From Chromatiales bacterium (GTDB taxonomy: Bacteria > Pseudomonadota > Gammaproteobacteria > Steroidobacterales > GCA-2729495), in contig NZCC01000019.1 of the NCBI GenBank assembly GCA_002688175.1, positions 1 to 48,843 on the forward strand: 48,843 nt of DNA. Direction: 5' to 3'. The number at the start of each line of letters is the position of its first letter. Within the stretch, counting starts at the first letter, position 1. Shown in pieces: positions 27,287 to 35,634 of this stretch. The notes beneath the pieces were generated by a model. That model was given only the letters and a program-made list of their open reading frames with translations. It searched no databases and was not told the DNA's origin. A program made the translations under genes and the position numbers.

Positions 27287-27769
27287 TTATTCCGTGACTG
27301 AAACTTTATCCATCGTATCACCCTGCTCGATCGCATCGACAACATCCAGCCCGGCTGTGACCTTGCCAAATACCGTATGCCCGCCGTCGAGGTGTGGACA
27401 TGCTACGTGGGTGATAAAGAACTGACTGCCGTTCGTATTCGGCCCCGCATTCGCCATCGAAATAACACCGCGCTCATGGATTAGTGGATTATCGGCAGTT
27501 TCACAATCAAACCGGTATCCGGGCCCACCGGAGCCCGATCCGGTCGGATCACCGCCCTGGACCATAAAATCAGCTATGACGCGATGAAATGCCACACCAT
27601 CATAGAATCCCTGCCCGGTTAGAAAAACAAAATTATTGACAGCCTGCGGGGCGTGCTGTGGATACAGCTCCAGCTCGATCGTGCCACGACTTGTTTCCAG
27701 GATGACGGCATAGGTAGCCGATACGTCGATCTGCATGTCCGGCGCCGTATCCCACTGTTGGTTACTCAT
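27287..27769 (-). CDS. Cyclophilin-type peptidyl-prolyl cis-trans isomerase
   Basis: A 160-residue cyclophilin with the catalytic and substrate-pocket signature FHRVIADFMVQGGDPTGSGSGGPGYRF, the NGSQFFITH motif and HTVFGKVTAGLDVVD. No signal peptide is seen, so it is cytosolic. It is not a close match to E. coli PpiA or PpiB, which have FHRVI followed by a different loop, so no symbol is given. The ATG at 27769 has CGGAG at good spacing. It is convergent with the GST gene across a strong terminator and divergent from slyX. Confidence 0.94.
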   Translation of the reverse strand: MSNQQWDTAPDMQIDVSATYAVILETSRGTIELELYPQHAPQAVNNFVFLTGQGFYDGVAFHRVIADFMVQGGDPTGSGSGGPGYRFDCETADNPLIHERGVISMANAGPNTNGSQFFITHVACPHLDGGHTVFGKVTAGLDVVDAIEQGDTMDKVSVTE

Positions 27770-27808
27770 ATTTTTCTCCGCAATATAGTTTTATTGTATT
27801 CGTAAACA

Positions 27809-27840
27809 CCGGGTATCAACGGCGACTCATCGCCACCCGG
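27809..27840. promoter_or_regulatory. Two-part hairpin in the cyclophilin-slyX gap
   Basis: CCGGGT (27809-27814)/ACCCGG (27835-27840) enclose GGCGA (27821-27825)/TCGCC (27830-27834). It is in the 157-base divergent intergenic region and has no T tract. Its role is unknown; an operator or leader structure is possible. Confidence 0.3.
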
Positions 27841-27926
27841 AGGTTATCTTCCAGTCTTCCACAGCAGCTGGAATTGCGACAAGATAGCCGAAATTCTGCA
27901 TTCAAACTACCAGCGGAGAATATCTG

Positions 27927-28136
27927 ATGAGCCAGGAGGAACGCCTGAACGAACTTGAATCAAAAATCGCCCACCAGGATCATGCCATCCACACCCTGGG
28001 CGAAGAAGTTTATCAGCAACAGAAAAAACTTGATCATCTTGAAACAACGTGCAACTTTCTCATCGAACAACTCAAGACCAATACAGGCGCATCATCACCT
28101 ACAGAGCCTGATGACGAAAAACCGCCCCATTACTGA
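27927..28136 (+). CDS. slyX: SlyX family protein
   Basis: A 69-residue, heptad-patterned coiled-coil protein beginning MSQEERLNELESKIAHQDHAIHTL and ending in the family-typical PPHY. AGCGGAGA precedes the ATG. In E. coli slyX lies beside the slyD peptidyl-prolyl isomerase; here an unrelated cyclophilin is the divergent neighbour. The molecular function of SlyX is not established. Confidence 0.92.
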   Translation: MSQEERLNELESKIAHQDHAIHTLGEEVYQQQKKLDHLETTCNFLIEQLKTNTGASSPTEPDDEKPPHY

Positions 28137-28184
28137 GAGAATGACACCCGAACCCTACCGGCGATGAGCAACAGAGAATGATTA

Positions 28185-29123
28185 ATGAGTGAAGATTCGG
28201 CAAATAACGACCCACACAACAATCTGAGCACTGGGCAACGCACCCTGCTGATCAAGTCAGCCAGCTATGCATCGCTCGGCGTCGCGCTCTCACTCGTGGT
28301 GCTCAAAGCCTGGGGCTGGCAGGAAACCTCATCAGTATCCCTGTTAAGTTCACTGGCTGATTCCATACTCGATGTATTCGCTTCGGCAATCACCTTCTGG
28401 GCGGTCCGCTATTCACTATTGCCGGCAGATTCCGACCATCGCTTCGGGCATGGCAAATCCGAGGGTCTGGCCGCCCTGGTCCAGGCACTGATTATCGCCG
28501 GTTCGGGCCTCTATGTATGCTATGAAGCCATCAACCGTATTTTTTTACCTGAGCAGATTACAGAACCTGAAATCGGGCTCGGGGTTATTATTATTGCGAC
28601 TGCCGCTACAGTAATTCTGGTCGGCCTGCAGCGCTTTGTCGGCAAGAAAACCGGCTCGGTAGCAATCAGTGCCGATGCCGCACACTATCAGACCGACATC
28701 CTGATTAATCTGGGCGTTGGCATCGCGATCATCCTGACCAGCTGGACCGGTTTCACGATCATTGATCCATTGGTCGGCATGATCATCGCAATTGTCGTCC
28801 TGAACAGTGCCTTCGGAATCGCAAATCATTCACTCAAGATTCTGCTGGACCACGAAATCCCGCTCAAGGCCCGTCAAGCTATAGAAGCAATGTCACTTGC
28901 CCATCCGGATGTCCGTGGTTTCCATGACATGAAAACCCGTTTTGGCGGCAATCACTACATCGTCCAGTTTCATCTGGAAATGGAACCGGATATCACCCTG
29001 CTCCGAACCCATCTGATACTCGACGAGGTTGAAGCAGAAATAGGCAAACATTATCCCGACTGCGAAATTCTTATCCATGCCGATCCACTGGGTTTCGCCG
29101 AACAAAGAGATAATTTCGCGTAA
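28185..29123 (+). CDS. fieF: Cation diffusion facilitator, FieF/YiiP type
   Basis: An inner-membrane proton-coupled exporter of Zn(II)/Fe(II)-type divalent cations. The 312-residue protein has six predicted helices. The transport-site residues match YiiP: D59 and D63 in LADSILD, and H167 and D171 in AHYQTD. HRFGHGKSEGLAAL follows TM2. The cytoplasmic domain (from about 220) carries metal-binding HPDVRGFHDMKTRFGG and HADP. It follows slyX by 48 bases and may be co-transcribed. Confidence 0.93.
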   Translation: MSEDSANNDPHNNLSTGQRTLLIKSASYASLGVALSLVVLKAWGWQETSSVSLLSSLADSILDVFASAITFWAVRYSLLPADSDHRFGHGKSEGLAALVQALIIAGSGLYVCYEAINRIFLPEQITEPEIGLGVIIIATAATVILVGLQRFVGKKTGSVAISADAAHYQTDILINLGVGIAIILTSWTGFTIIDPLVGMIIAIVVLNSAFGIANHSLKILLDHEIPLKARQAIEAMSLAHPDVRGFHDMKTRFGGNHYIVQFHLEMEPDITLLRTHLILDEVEAEIGKHYPDCEILIHADPLGFAEQRDNFA

Positions 29124-29330
29124 CGGATGGATGATTGCAGCGTTATTAATAAATAGGATCTATTCTTTAATTCGCCTGCCTGGTCCACTGCCTCCGCAGA
29201 CCGCCGATACCTCGGGCAGCTCAACATTCAGCGGGATTCTATATTGCATAAGACGGTACCGGTGTTGAGCCGTGAACAACCTCACAGACAATATAGTCGG
29301 TGAAAGGGACAGTATGTCCAAAGCGACACC

Positions 29331-29648
29331 ATGCAAAAATCAAACAACATTAATAGTGGCCCGTTCAGTAGGTTTAGAACAACGAGCACGCAACTCCGGC
29401 GGTTGCTACTAAAAAGAGTCTGGTTGCCAAATATCGTTTACGAGGCGTTGGCGGCAATATATATATGCTCCGGGCTGGTGGCACTGGCAGCGGCATTATT
29501 CCTGCCCGGCTGGACCTGGATCCTGCCATGGGCTGTCGTTTTCGGCCTTGCCACACTGCATCTTGGACTGGGTATCGCCGCCCTGCGGCATAGATTGCGC
29601 CGGATGGCGCGGAATGCGCACCTGAAAAGCCGTTTCCACTCCGAATAA
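29331..29648 (+). CDS. Hypothetical two-helix membrane protein
   Basis: A 105-residue frame with two hydrophobic segments, about residues 36-60 (NIVYEALAAIYICSGLVALA) and 62-84 (WILPWAVVFGLATLHLGLGI), flanked by Arg-rich ends (RRLLLKR and RHRLRRMAR). I recognise no family. The ATG at 29331 has no clear Shine-Dalgarno, and the first 30 residues are unremarkable, so the true start may be internal. The next gene, 47 bases on, is also a small membrane protein. Confidence 0.6.
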   Translation: MQKSNNINSGPFSRFRTTSTQLRRLLLKRVWLPNIVYEALAAIYICSGLVALAAALFLPGWTWILPWAVVFGLATLHLGLGIAALRHRLRRMARNAHLKSRFHSE

Positions 29649-29695
29649 ATCACCCTACCCCATTTAATCGCGGATCGTGCGAAAATGACATAATC

Positions 29696-29977
29696 ATGAA
29701 CCCAACCTGGAAAAAACGCTTGCTGAACATCCTGGCACTCCTGGTGACCGGGACCGTCATTATTCCCATTGGAGCCTATCTGGTCGGTCGCTACGTCGTT
29801 GGACCGTACGAAGGCAGTAGCGGGCTGGCAGGCTATCTGGGGACTATCTATCTGTCTGCCTGGCATGGCGATATTGCCGCCCTGTGGCTCATCCTGGCGC
29901 CATTACAGATAGCCGCGGTCAGGCTGATCGGTCTGTGGCTATACAGGCGCGAGTGGGTCGTACCCGGGTCCTCCTGA
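29696..29977 (+). CDS. Conserved-looking small membrane protein
   Basis: 93 residues starting MNPTWKKRLLNILALL, with hydrophobic helices at about 9-30 and 58-78 around a conserved-looking loop, GRYVVGPYEGSSGLAGYLGTIY. I recall similar short proteins in marine gammaproteobacteria but know no function. It lies downstream of the 105-residue membrane protein and may be co-transcribed with it. Confidence 0.65.
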   Translation: MNPTWKKRLLNILALLVTGTVIIPIGAYLVGRYVVGPYEGSSGLAGYLGTIYLSAWHGDIAALWLILAPLQIAAVRLIGLWLYRREWVVPGSS

Positions 29978-30121
29978 ACACCAGACTGCGGGCAATGGGA
30001 TGCCATACGGCTTATGTCAACCATAGCGCTTCCCTGTAGTGCTATTCTATTGTAAAATCAATGGTTTGTAGATATTTAAAAGAAAATTCCACAACTATAA
30101 TGAGCGGTTGAAGCATACTTT

Positions 30122-30409
30122 TCAGCTTGGCCAGTAATACCATCCGGTACTCACCAGCCCGACCCACAGAAGTGAGAGACACACATGGCGCCAGCGCTTT
30201 TTCTTCAATGTTCCGATGAACCCGGCGGCCGCTATCGCAGCGAGACAAAAGAATATGGCTGTACTACGCAACAATTCCGGCATTTCAGTGTCAAATCGGG
30301 GGCTTTCATCGCTCAGAAACCAGAACACAAACAACACGCCGCCGAGACTGAAGGCTATGGAAACAAGGCTACCGAGGGTGATTCCAAGCATCACCGTAAA
30401 TGGATTCAT
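30122..30409 (-). CDS. Hypothetical three-helix membrane protein
   Basis: 95 residues; the ATG at 30409 has GGAG 7 bases upstream. Hydrophobic segments run at about 5-31, 48-65 and 75-92, with a basic loop KKKRWRH between the second and third. It ends WYYWPS. No family is recognised. It is divergent from prc and alone on its strand. Confidence 0.65.
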   Translation of the reverse strand: MNPFTVMLGITLGSLVSIAFSLGGVLFVFWFLSDESPRFDTEMPELLRSTAIFFCLAAIAAAGFIGTLKKKRWRHVCLSLLWVGLVSTGWYYWPS

Positions 30410-30523
30410 CTTCAGACTCCGACAGGTTATGCCAATTCTGGGGCACAGGGCCTTGCTTGAATGGATCAGCCGTTCTAGCCTTGCCGGATAGTTTTAACTG
30501 AATTTCAGGACAAAGCGTAAATA

Positions 30524-32668
30524 ATGTTAATTGACAAGTCTATTTCCATGACACCCATACGTACAGCCGCCCTCCTGCTGCTGTTACTGGTTTCACCCGG
30601 ACTCTTTGCAACCACTCCCCCGGCCGATGCAATACCGACCATCCTGCAGTCTGACCAACGCCATCGACAGGTTTCCAGAATGGTGACCCGTTTTGTCGAG
30701 CGGGCGCATTACTCGAAGATCAGTATTGACGATGAGCTCTCGGTTATTATTCTGAATAATTACATCGATGCGCTGGACGTGAATAAACACTATTTTCGTG
30801 CTTCTGACATCACCTATTTCAACCGCTATCGCGACTCGCTCGATAACGTTCTGCGCTCCGGAGACTTCAACCCAATATTTGATATTTTTCGACTGTATCG
30901 CCTGCGCGCTCAGCAAAACCTCGATTACGCAATAGCAATGCTGGACGAACCGATTGACTTCACTACTGACAAAGAATATTTATTCGATCGCAAAGACCTG
31001 CCATGGCTCACATCCCCTGAAGAAATGCAGCAGCTTTGGCGCCAGCGGGTCACGAACGATGCTCTGAACCTGAGCCTTGCTGACAAGGAATGGGACGACA
31101 CCATCGAGGTCTTGAGCAAGCGGTATAAGCAAGTATTAAAACGCATCAATCAACTCGATAGTGACGATGTCGTGGAAACTTTCCTGAACTCCTTTGCCCG
31201 GACTCTGGACCCGCACTCCAGCTACCTGTCTCCACGTCAGTCGGAAGAATATAAAATCCAGATGAGCCTTTCGTACCAAGGCATTGGCGCATCGCTGCAA
31301 CTGGATGACGAACTTGTCGCAGTACTAAATATTATTCCAGGTGGTCCGGCATCAATCGACGGACGACTGTCAGCCAACGATCGAATAACGGCTGTTGGCC
31401 AGGGCACTGCCATCGACTCGGACACAGCCGAAGAAATGGTCGATGTTGTCGGCTGGCCGCTTGACGACGTTGTGCAATTGATTCGTGGACCGAGTGGCAC
31501 GACGGTGAGGCTGCAAATTCTGCCGGCTGATGCAATTCCCGGCGCAGAACAAAACATCCTTGAACTGGTCCGTGACAAGATCAAGCTCGAAGGACAGGCC
31601 GCCAGTAGTACAAAAATACCTGTTGAAAAAAACGGCCAGGAAGGCGTCATCGGCGTCATCACCGTACCCAGTTTCTACCAGGATTATGATGCCCGCGGCA
31701 AAGGTGAAGAGGATTACGTCAGCACTACACGTGATGTAAAGCGGCTGATCGAGGAACTGCAGAAAGACGATCTTAATGGTCTCATCATTGATCTGCGCGG
31801 CAATGGCGGGGGGCACTTGTCTGAAGCCACCGCACTGACCGGTCTGTTTATCGGTGAGGGGCCAGTTGTTCAACTGAAAGACACGACTGGTCGAATCGAG
31901 GTACTGGATGATCCGGAACCTGATGCCACCTACAACGGGCCCATGGTCGTACTGGTTGATAGGTTCAGCGCCTCTGCATCGGAAATTTTTGCAGCGGCCA
32001 TTCAAGACTATCAGCGTGGCGTTGTTATCGGTCAACGCACCTTCGGCAAGGGTACCGTACAAAACCTGTACATTCTTGACCAGTATGCGCGCCGCATCCC
32101 CGACCCGGGGTTGGGTCAATTGACGCTTACGATCGGTAAGTACTATCGAATCACGGGCGGTAGCACACAGCACAGGGGCGTATTACCGGACATCGACCTG
32201 CCGTCAGCAATAGATACAGAAAAAACAGGTGAAAGCAGCCGTGACCATGCCCTGCCCTGGGATCAGATCAAAGCTACGGGCTTCTCTGCACATCAGCCGC
32301 TCGATAGCGAAATCGCTTACCTGACACAGTCTTACAACAGTCGGATTGAAACCAACCCGGATATTGACTTTCTTCGCTCTGATATCGCCGCCGTGGATGA
32401 ACTCCGGTCACAAAAATCGATTTCACTGAACAAGGAAAAGCGACTTGAAGAACGTGAATCGACACGGAAACAACGTCTGGAACGTGAAAATCAGCGCCGC
32501 CTTGCTAACGGAATGGAGCCGGTCGATTCACTTGATGACCTTAAGGATGAGGACCGGCCCGATATTCTGCTCGATCAGGCAACCGAAATCGTTACCGATC
32601 TCATCAAGCTCGGCAAGGAACAAAACTCCCTGGTGACCAGCGTAAATGCTCCAGACCCGGAGCTGTAA
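30524..32668 (+). CDS. prc: Tail-specific periplasmic protease Prc (Tsp)
   Basis: A periplasmic C-terminal processing protease (S41 family) that in E. coli degrades ssrA-tagged periplasmic proteins and, with NlpI, the endopeptidase MepS. The 714-residue precursor has a signal peptide (TPIRTAALLLLLLVSPGLFA), a PDZ domain (about 240-320, with MSLSYQGIGASLQLDD), and the Ser-Lys dyad region: SASASE at 482-487 and FGKG with K509. A long charged C-terminal segment follows. The ATG at 30524 has AGGA rather far upstream; an ATG at 30548 would give a shorter signal sequence. Confidence 0.96.
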   Translation: MLIDKSISMTPIRTAALLLLLLVSPGLFATTPPADAIPTILQSDQRHRQVSRMVTRFVERAHYSKISIDDELSVIILNNYIDALDVNKHYFRASDITYFNRYRDSLDNVLRSGDFNPIFDIFRLYRLRAQQNLDYAIAMLDEPIDFTTDKEYLFDRKDLPWLTSPEEMQQLWRQRVTNDALNLSLADKEWDDTIEVLSKRYKQVLKRINQLDSDDVVETFLNSFARTLDPHSSYLSPRQSEEYKIQMSLSYQGIGASLQLDDELVAVLNIIPGGPASIDGRLSANDRITAVGQGTAIDSDTAEEMVDVVGWPLDDVVQLIRGPSGTTVRLQILPADAIPGAEQNILELVRDKIKLEGQAASSTKIPVEKNGQEGVIGVITVPSFYQDYDARGKGEEDYVSTTRDVKRLIEELQKDDLNGLIIDLRGNGGGHLSEATALTGLFIGEGPVVQLKDTTGRIEVLDDPEPDATYNGPMVVLVDRFSASASEIFAAAIQDYQRGVVIGQRTFGKGTVQNLYILDQYARRIPDPGLGQLTLTIGKYYRITGGSTQHRGVLPDIDLPSAIDTEKTGESSRDHALPWDQIKATGFSAHQPLDSEIAYLTQSYNSRIETNPDIDFLRSDIAAVDELRSQKSISLNKEKRLEERESTRKQRLERENQRRLANGMEPVDSLDDLKDEDRPDILLDQATEIVTDLIKLGKEQNSLVTSVNAPDPEL

Positions 32669-32808
32669 GAACGTCGTCTTGTTAACCTGAGTTTCAGGCC
32701 CCGGTCGGGCCATGAAAGCAGACCCTGCATGGAAGGAAAATTTATTTCGTTCCCGCAAGATCCGTGGCGAGACAGGCATTACAGTATTGAGCCCAAATTA
32801 AACAACAC

Positions 32809-33849
32809 TCAGGTCAGCAGTATCGAATAGACTTCCCAATACTCGTCAGCGAGCACATTGATACTGACCGAACGTTGGCCCCGCACATCACCGCTATCAT
32901 TAACCACCAACGGAATCTCAGCAAATGAGCCGGCAACCGGAACCGTGTCGGCTTCCTGCCGATAACCCGCACACCGCTCCAGATAGGCAATACGGTTGCG
33001 TGCTCTGGCGACAAGGTTCTTGCCTGACGGCAAGCTTCGCAAACGTTTTTCAATATGAATATTTAAATCCCGGCACACATTTACATCACCGTAGTTCACA
33101 TCAGAGACCTGGCGCACTGACGCCTCTCTGGCCAAACCACTGATGTTACGTTTGCTGAAATGCAAATATAGTTCCTGAGCGATTGCGATTAACATCAGGT
33201 TAATCTTTCTGCGCCCTTCAACCGTCACCCCCTCGAAAACCGGCAAATGCTCCGATGCTTTATTCCTTTTTTTCTCAAGGCACTGCTGGAGGTTTGCCAT
33301 CGCAGTCTGGTGAGCTTCTTGTGCAGATTCAATTTGTGTAGCGATTGCCTTGCGTTTGAAATAATTCCAGACCCCGGGCGACCGCATATACTGGTGCTTG
33401 AGCGATTCCACCTCTTTGCCGGTTGCCTTGTCTTGCTTTAGTGCCTGCTGCAAGTGGCGCTCGAAAACCGCCAATTCCGCCTTATTCCCCGCATTGAACT
33501 GATCCAGTTCGAGTTTCATCTCCCGATTTCGTTGATGCGTCAATAGTTCTTCAGCAAGTCTGGCCAGTTTACGCTGGCAGTGATCCCAGACGCCGCGTAA
33601 CTGGTAAAAGATGGTTGCATTGGCGGCCTGCACCGGATGTGCCAGCATTCCCTCGAGTTCTTCGAGTTGTTGCTGGGAACGAAGCGTTACATTTTCTTGC
33701 TGCTGCAGTTGTTCCTGGAGTCGCTGACCTTCAAGGCGGAGTTTGGCAAACTCTTTTTTCAACTCGATACGATTCCGGAACAGCTTCAGCAGCCGCTCAT
33801 CTTCAGATTCGGCCTTCTGTTCACGTCTTAGCAATGCAATGCCGACCAT
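32809..33849 (-). CDS. Coiled-coil protein of unknown function (346 aa)
   Basis: ATG at 33849 with GCGGAATAA close upstream. About the first 200 residues are highly charged and Gln/Glu/Lys-rich with clear heptads (RLQEQLQQQENVTLRSQQQL), predicting long coiled coils broken near FYQLRGVWDHCQRKLARL and YMRSPGVWNYFKRK. The C-terminal 140 residues look globular (INLMLIAIAQELYLHFSKRNI, LRSLPSGKNLVARARNRIAYLERC, VSINVLADEYWEVYSILLT). There is no signal peptide, membrane helix or nucleotide-binding motif. I recognise no family. It is convergent with prc and bordered upstream by a REP-like repeat. Confidence 0.8.
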   Translation of the reverse strand: MVGIALLRREQKAESEDERLLKLFRNRIELKKEFAKLRLEGQRLQEQLQQQENVTLRSQQQLEELEGMLAHPVQAANATIFYQLRGVWDHCQRKLARLAEELLTHQRNREMKLELDQFNAGNKAELAVFERHLQQALKQDKATGKEVESLKHQYMRSPGVWNYFKRKAIATQIESAQEAHQTAMANLQQCLEKKRNKASEHLPVFEGVTVEGRRKINLMLIAIAQELYLHFSKRNISGLAREASVRQVSDVNYGDVNVCRDLNIHIEKRLRSLPSGKNLVARARNRIAYLERCAGYRQEADTVPVAGSFAEIPLVVNDSGDVRGQRSVSINVLADEYWEVYSILLT

Positions 33850-33975
33850 TTATTCCGCCTGATAACCTACGAAACGACCCGACAAATACCCCGGACCGCG
33901 TTGAATATTGGCGAAATTAACGTAATGTAGCGCCGTAAACCTTGATGTAATCTACATTTCCTGCCAAAACGGCAT

Positions 33976-34041
33976 CTAAATGGCCTGGGAGTGGCTTCAG
34001 CCACGACAGGTGTGCTCATGAGGGCAATCGGGCCTGAGGCC
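33976..34041. repeat. REP-like palindromic repeat, copy 2
   Basis: CTAAATGGC (33976-33984) is followed by GGGAGTGGCTTCAGCCAC, where GTGGCT and AGCCAC pair around TC (33991-34004), and by a second palindrome, GGCCTGAGGCC (about 34031-34041). The shared words with 16555-16621 indicate the same family. It fills most of the gap between two minus-strand genes. Confidence 0.5.
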
Positions 34042-34097
34042 GCCCCCACACCCCACAACAGTTTTAGTGATGTTTATGGGCAGCGGTGGCTACCCAT

Positions 34098-34613
34098 TCA
34101 GGCAGTTTCGAGGCCTTGTTTCCGGGTCACCGGCTTAAATGAATGACCTTTTTCGAGCAGAAAATCCAGCCATTTGCTCAGCACCATATTCCTGCTCCAG
34201 CATCGGCCTACCGGCCGCGTAATACGGCTATGCAGATCATGCAACACCGCATGCCGATGATGTGCAGCCCAACTCACAACTTCAGTCATCCGGGCATCCA
34301 GATACCCCCGGAGACACAGATCCGGATCTGCGACGGAACCATCCGGTTCCTCGAACATATACGTCAGCCGCAAGATCTGTGTATAGCGGGTCGAAGACTC
34401 TACCTTCAGAAACAAATCCTCATCGTCAGCTGAACAGGAGCTTAGCTCCTGATTATGGTTAATATGCGACTGGGTATTTTGTGCCGGGCCAATTTCCATT
34501 GGGCCCAGAAGTTGAATGAGTTGTAAATAATTACTCTCATAAAGCGCCATCAGCCCACCGAAACTGCCGGGGCCGTAAACGCATTGAGGAACTATGTAGC
34601 TGTCTGCAAGCAT
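34098..34613 (-). CDS. DUF1249 (YqiB-like) protein
   Basis: 171 residues. The order of recognisable blocks follows E. coli YqiB: LMALYESNYLQLIQLLGP, VESSTRYTQILRLTYMFE, LRGYLDARMTEVVSW and RNMVLSKWLDFLLEKGHSF. In E. coli yqiB lies near cpdA and nudF and its function is unknown; here it stands next to ppsR. It appears cytosolic. The ATG is at 34613. Confidence 0.8.
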   Translation of the reverse strand: MLADSYIVPQCVYGPGSFGGLMALYESNYLQLIQLLGPMEIGPAQNTQSHINHNQELSSCSADDEDLFLKVESSTRYTQILRLTYMFEEPDGSVADPDLCLRGYLDARMTEVVSWAAHHRHAVLHDLHSRITRPVGRCWSRNMVLSKWLDFLLEKGHSFKPVTRKQGLETA

Positions 34614-34732
34614 AACTTGACTATATCACAGCCGTTTTTAACATCATCTACAGTGATGGCAATCACAAAAATGAATAGAATCAGCAAATAAATTTTTACC
34701 GGACAGTGCCCGAATTATTATTCCACAGCCTG

Positions 34733-35557
34733 TCAGGGACGAACGCGGCGCTCGACATTTGTCTTGCTTAAAATCGTACTCGAAATTTCTTCGATAGAAA
34801 AACTGGTTGTATCAACAAACGGAATTTGCCATCGCTTGAATATAGCTTCAGCAGCACGTAATTCAAAACTGACTTGCTGAGGACTCGCATACCGACCGGT
34901 GGCACGCCGCTCTTTGCGGATCTGCACCAGACGCTCCGGTGCAATTGTCAGTCCATACAGCTTGTCCCGGTATGGCTTCAGGACTTTGGGCAGATCTGTC
35001 GATTCCAGCTCATCCTCGGCGAGTGGGTAATTTGCCGCAAACACACCATAGGTCATCGCCAGGTAGAGGCAGGTTGGTGTTTTCCCGGACCGGGATACTC
35101 CGATCAACACGACATCGGCCCGTTCATACCCACGTATTTTACCGCCATCGTCATAATTGAGCGCAAAATTTGTAGCCTCAATCCGACGATCGTAAGCACC
35201 GGAATCTTTCATGCCATGAGCCCGACCGGACCTGTTCAACGACTTCATCTGCAATTCTTTTTCAAGCGGGCCAATGAAGGTATTAAAAAAATCAAGAAAC
35301 AGCCCGGACGCATGCATAAAACGCTGACGCAGCTCATTATGTACGAGGGTCGAAAATATGATAGGTCGAGCGGCCTGCTCGGTTGCTACTGCATTGATCT
35401 GCCGTACGGCTGCTTCTGCCTTGTCAACGCTATCGATAAATGGCAAAGTGATTTGGTCGAATTGATGTTCATCGAACTGGGTCAACAAGCTGTGACCAAG
35501 GGTTTCCGCCGTCACACCTGTCTGGTCTGAAAGAAAAAATACTGTGCGACGAGCCAT
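34733..35557 (-). CDS. ppsR: PEP synthetase regulatory protein (kinase/pyrophosphorylase)
   Basis: A DUF299-family bifunctional enzyme that, in E. coli, inactivates PEP synthetase by ADP-dependent phosphorylation of an active-site threonine and reactivates it by Pi-dependent pyrophosphorylation. The 274-residue product begins RTVFFLSDQTGVTAETLGHSLL and has the P-loop GVSRSGKT (about residues 153-160) and the stretch YAKxQ-like RYASPQQVSFEL. It is divergent from its target ppsA, with 77 bases between starts. Confidence 0.96.
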   Translation of the reverse strand: MARRTVFFLSDQTGVTAETLGHSLLTQFDEHQFDQITLPFIDSVDKAEAAVRQINAVATEQAARPIIFSTLVHNELRQRFMHASGLFLDFFNTFIGPLEKELQMKSLNRSGRAHGMKDSGAYDRRIEATNFALNYDDGGKIRGYERADVVLIGVSRSGKTPTCLYLAMTYGVFAANYPLAEDELESTDLPKVLKPYRDKLYGLTIAPERLVQIRKERRATGRYASPQQVSFELRAAEAIFKRWQIPFVDTTSFSIEEISSTILSKTNVERRVRP

Positions 35558-35634
35558 AATTATTATCCAGTTACGTTAACCATGTCAGGGTACTGATTCT
35601 CCAGTTCTATACTGACAAAACAAGGGAGCCCCCA

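Noticed and set aside
31370..32173. 267-codon open frame antisense to prc
   Set aside because: It lies entirely within prc, has no family features or ribosome site, and its cysteine-rich, aperiodic composition is that of an antisense shadow.
34874..35530. 218-codon open frame antisense to ppsR
   Set aside because: Shadow of a well-supported gene on the other strand, with no recognisable domain.
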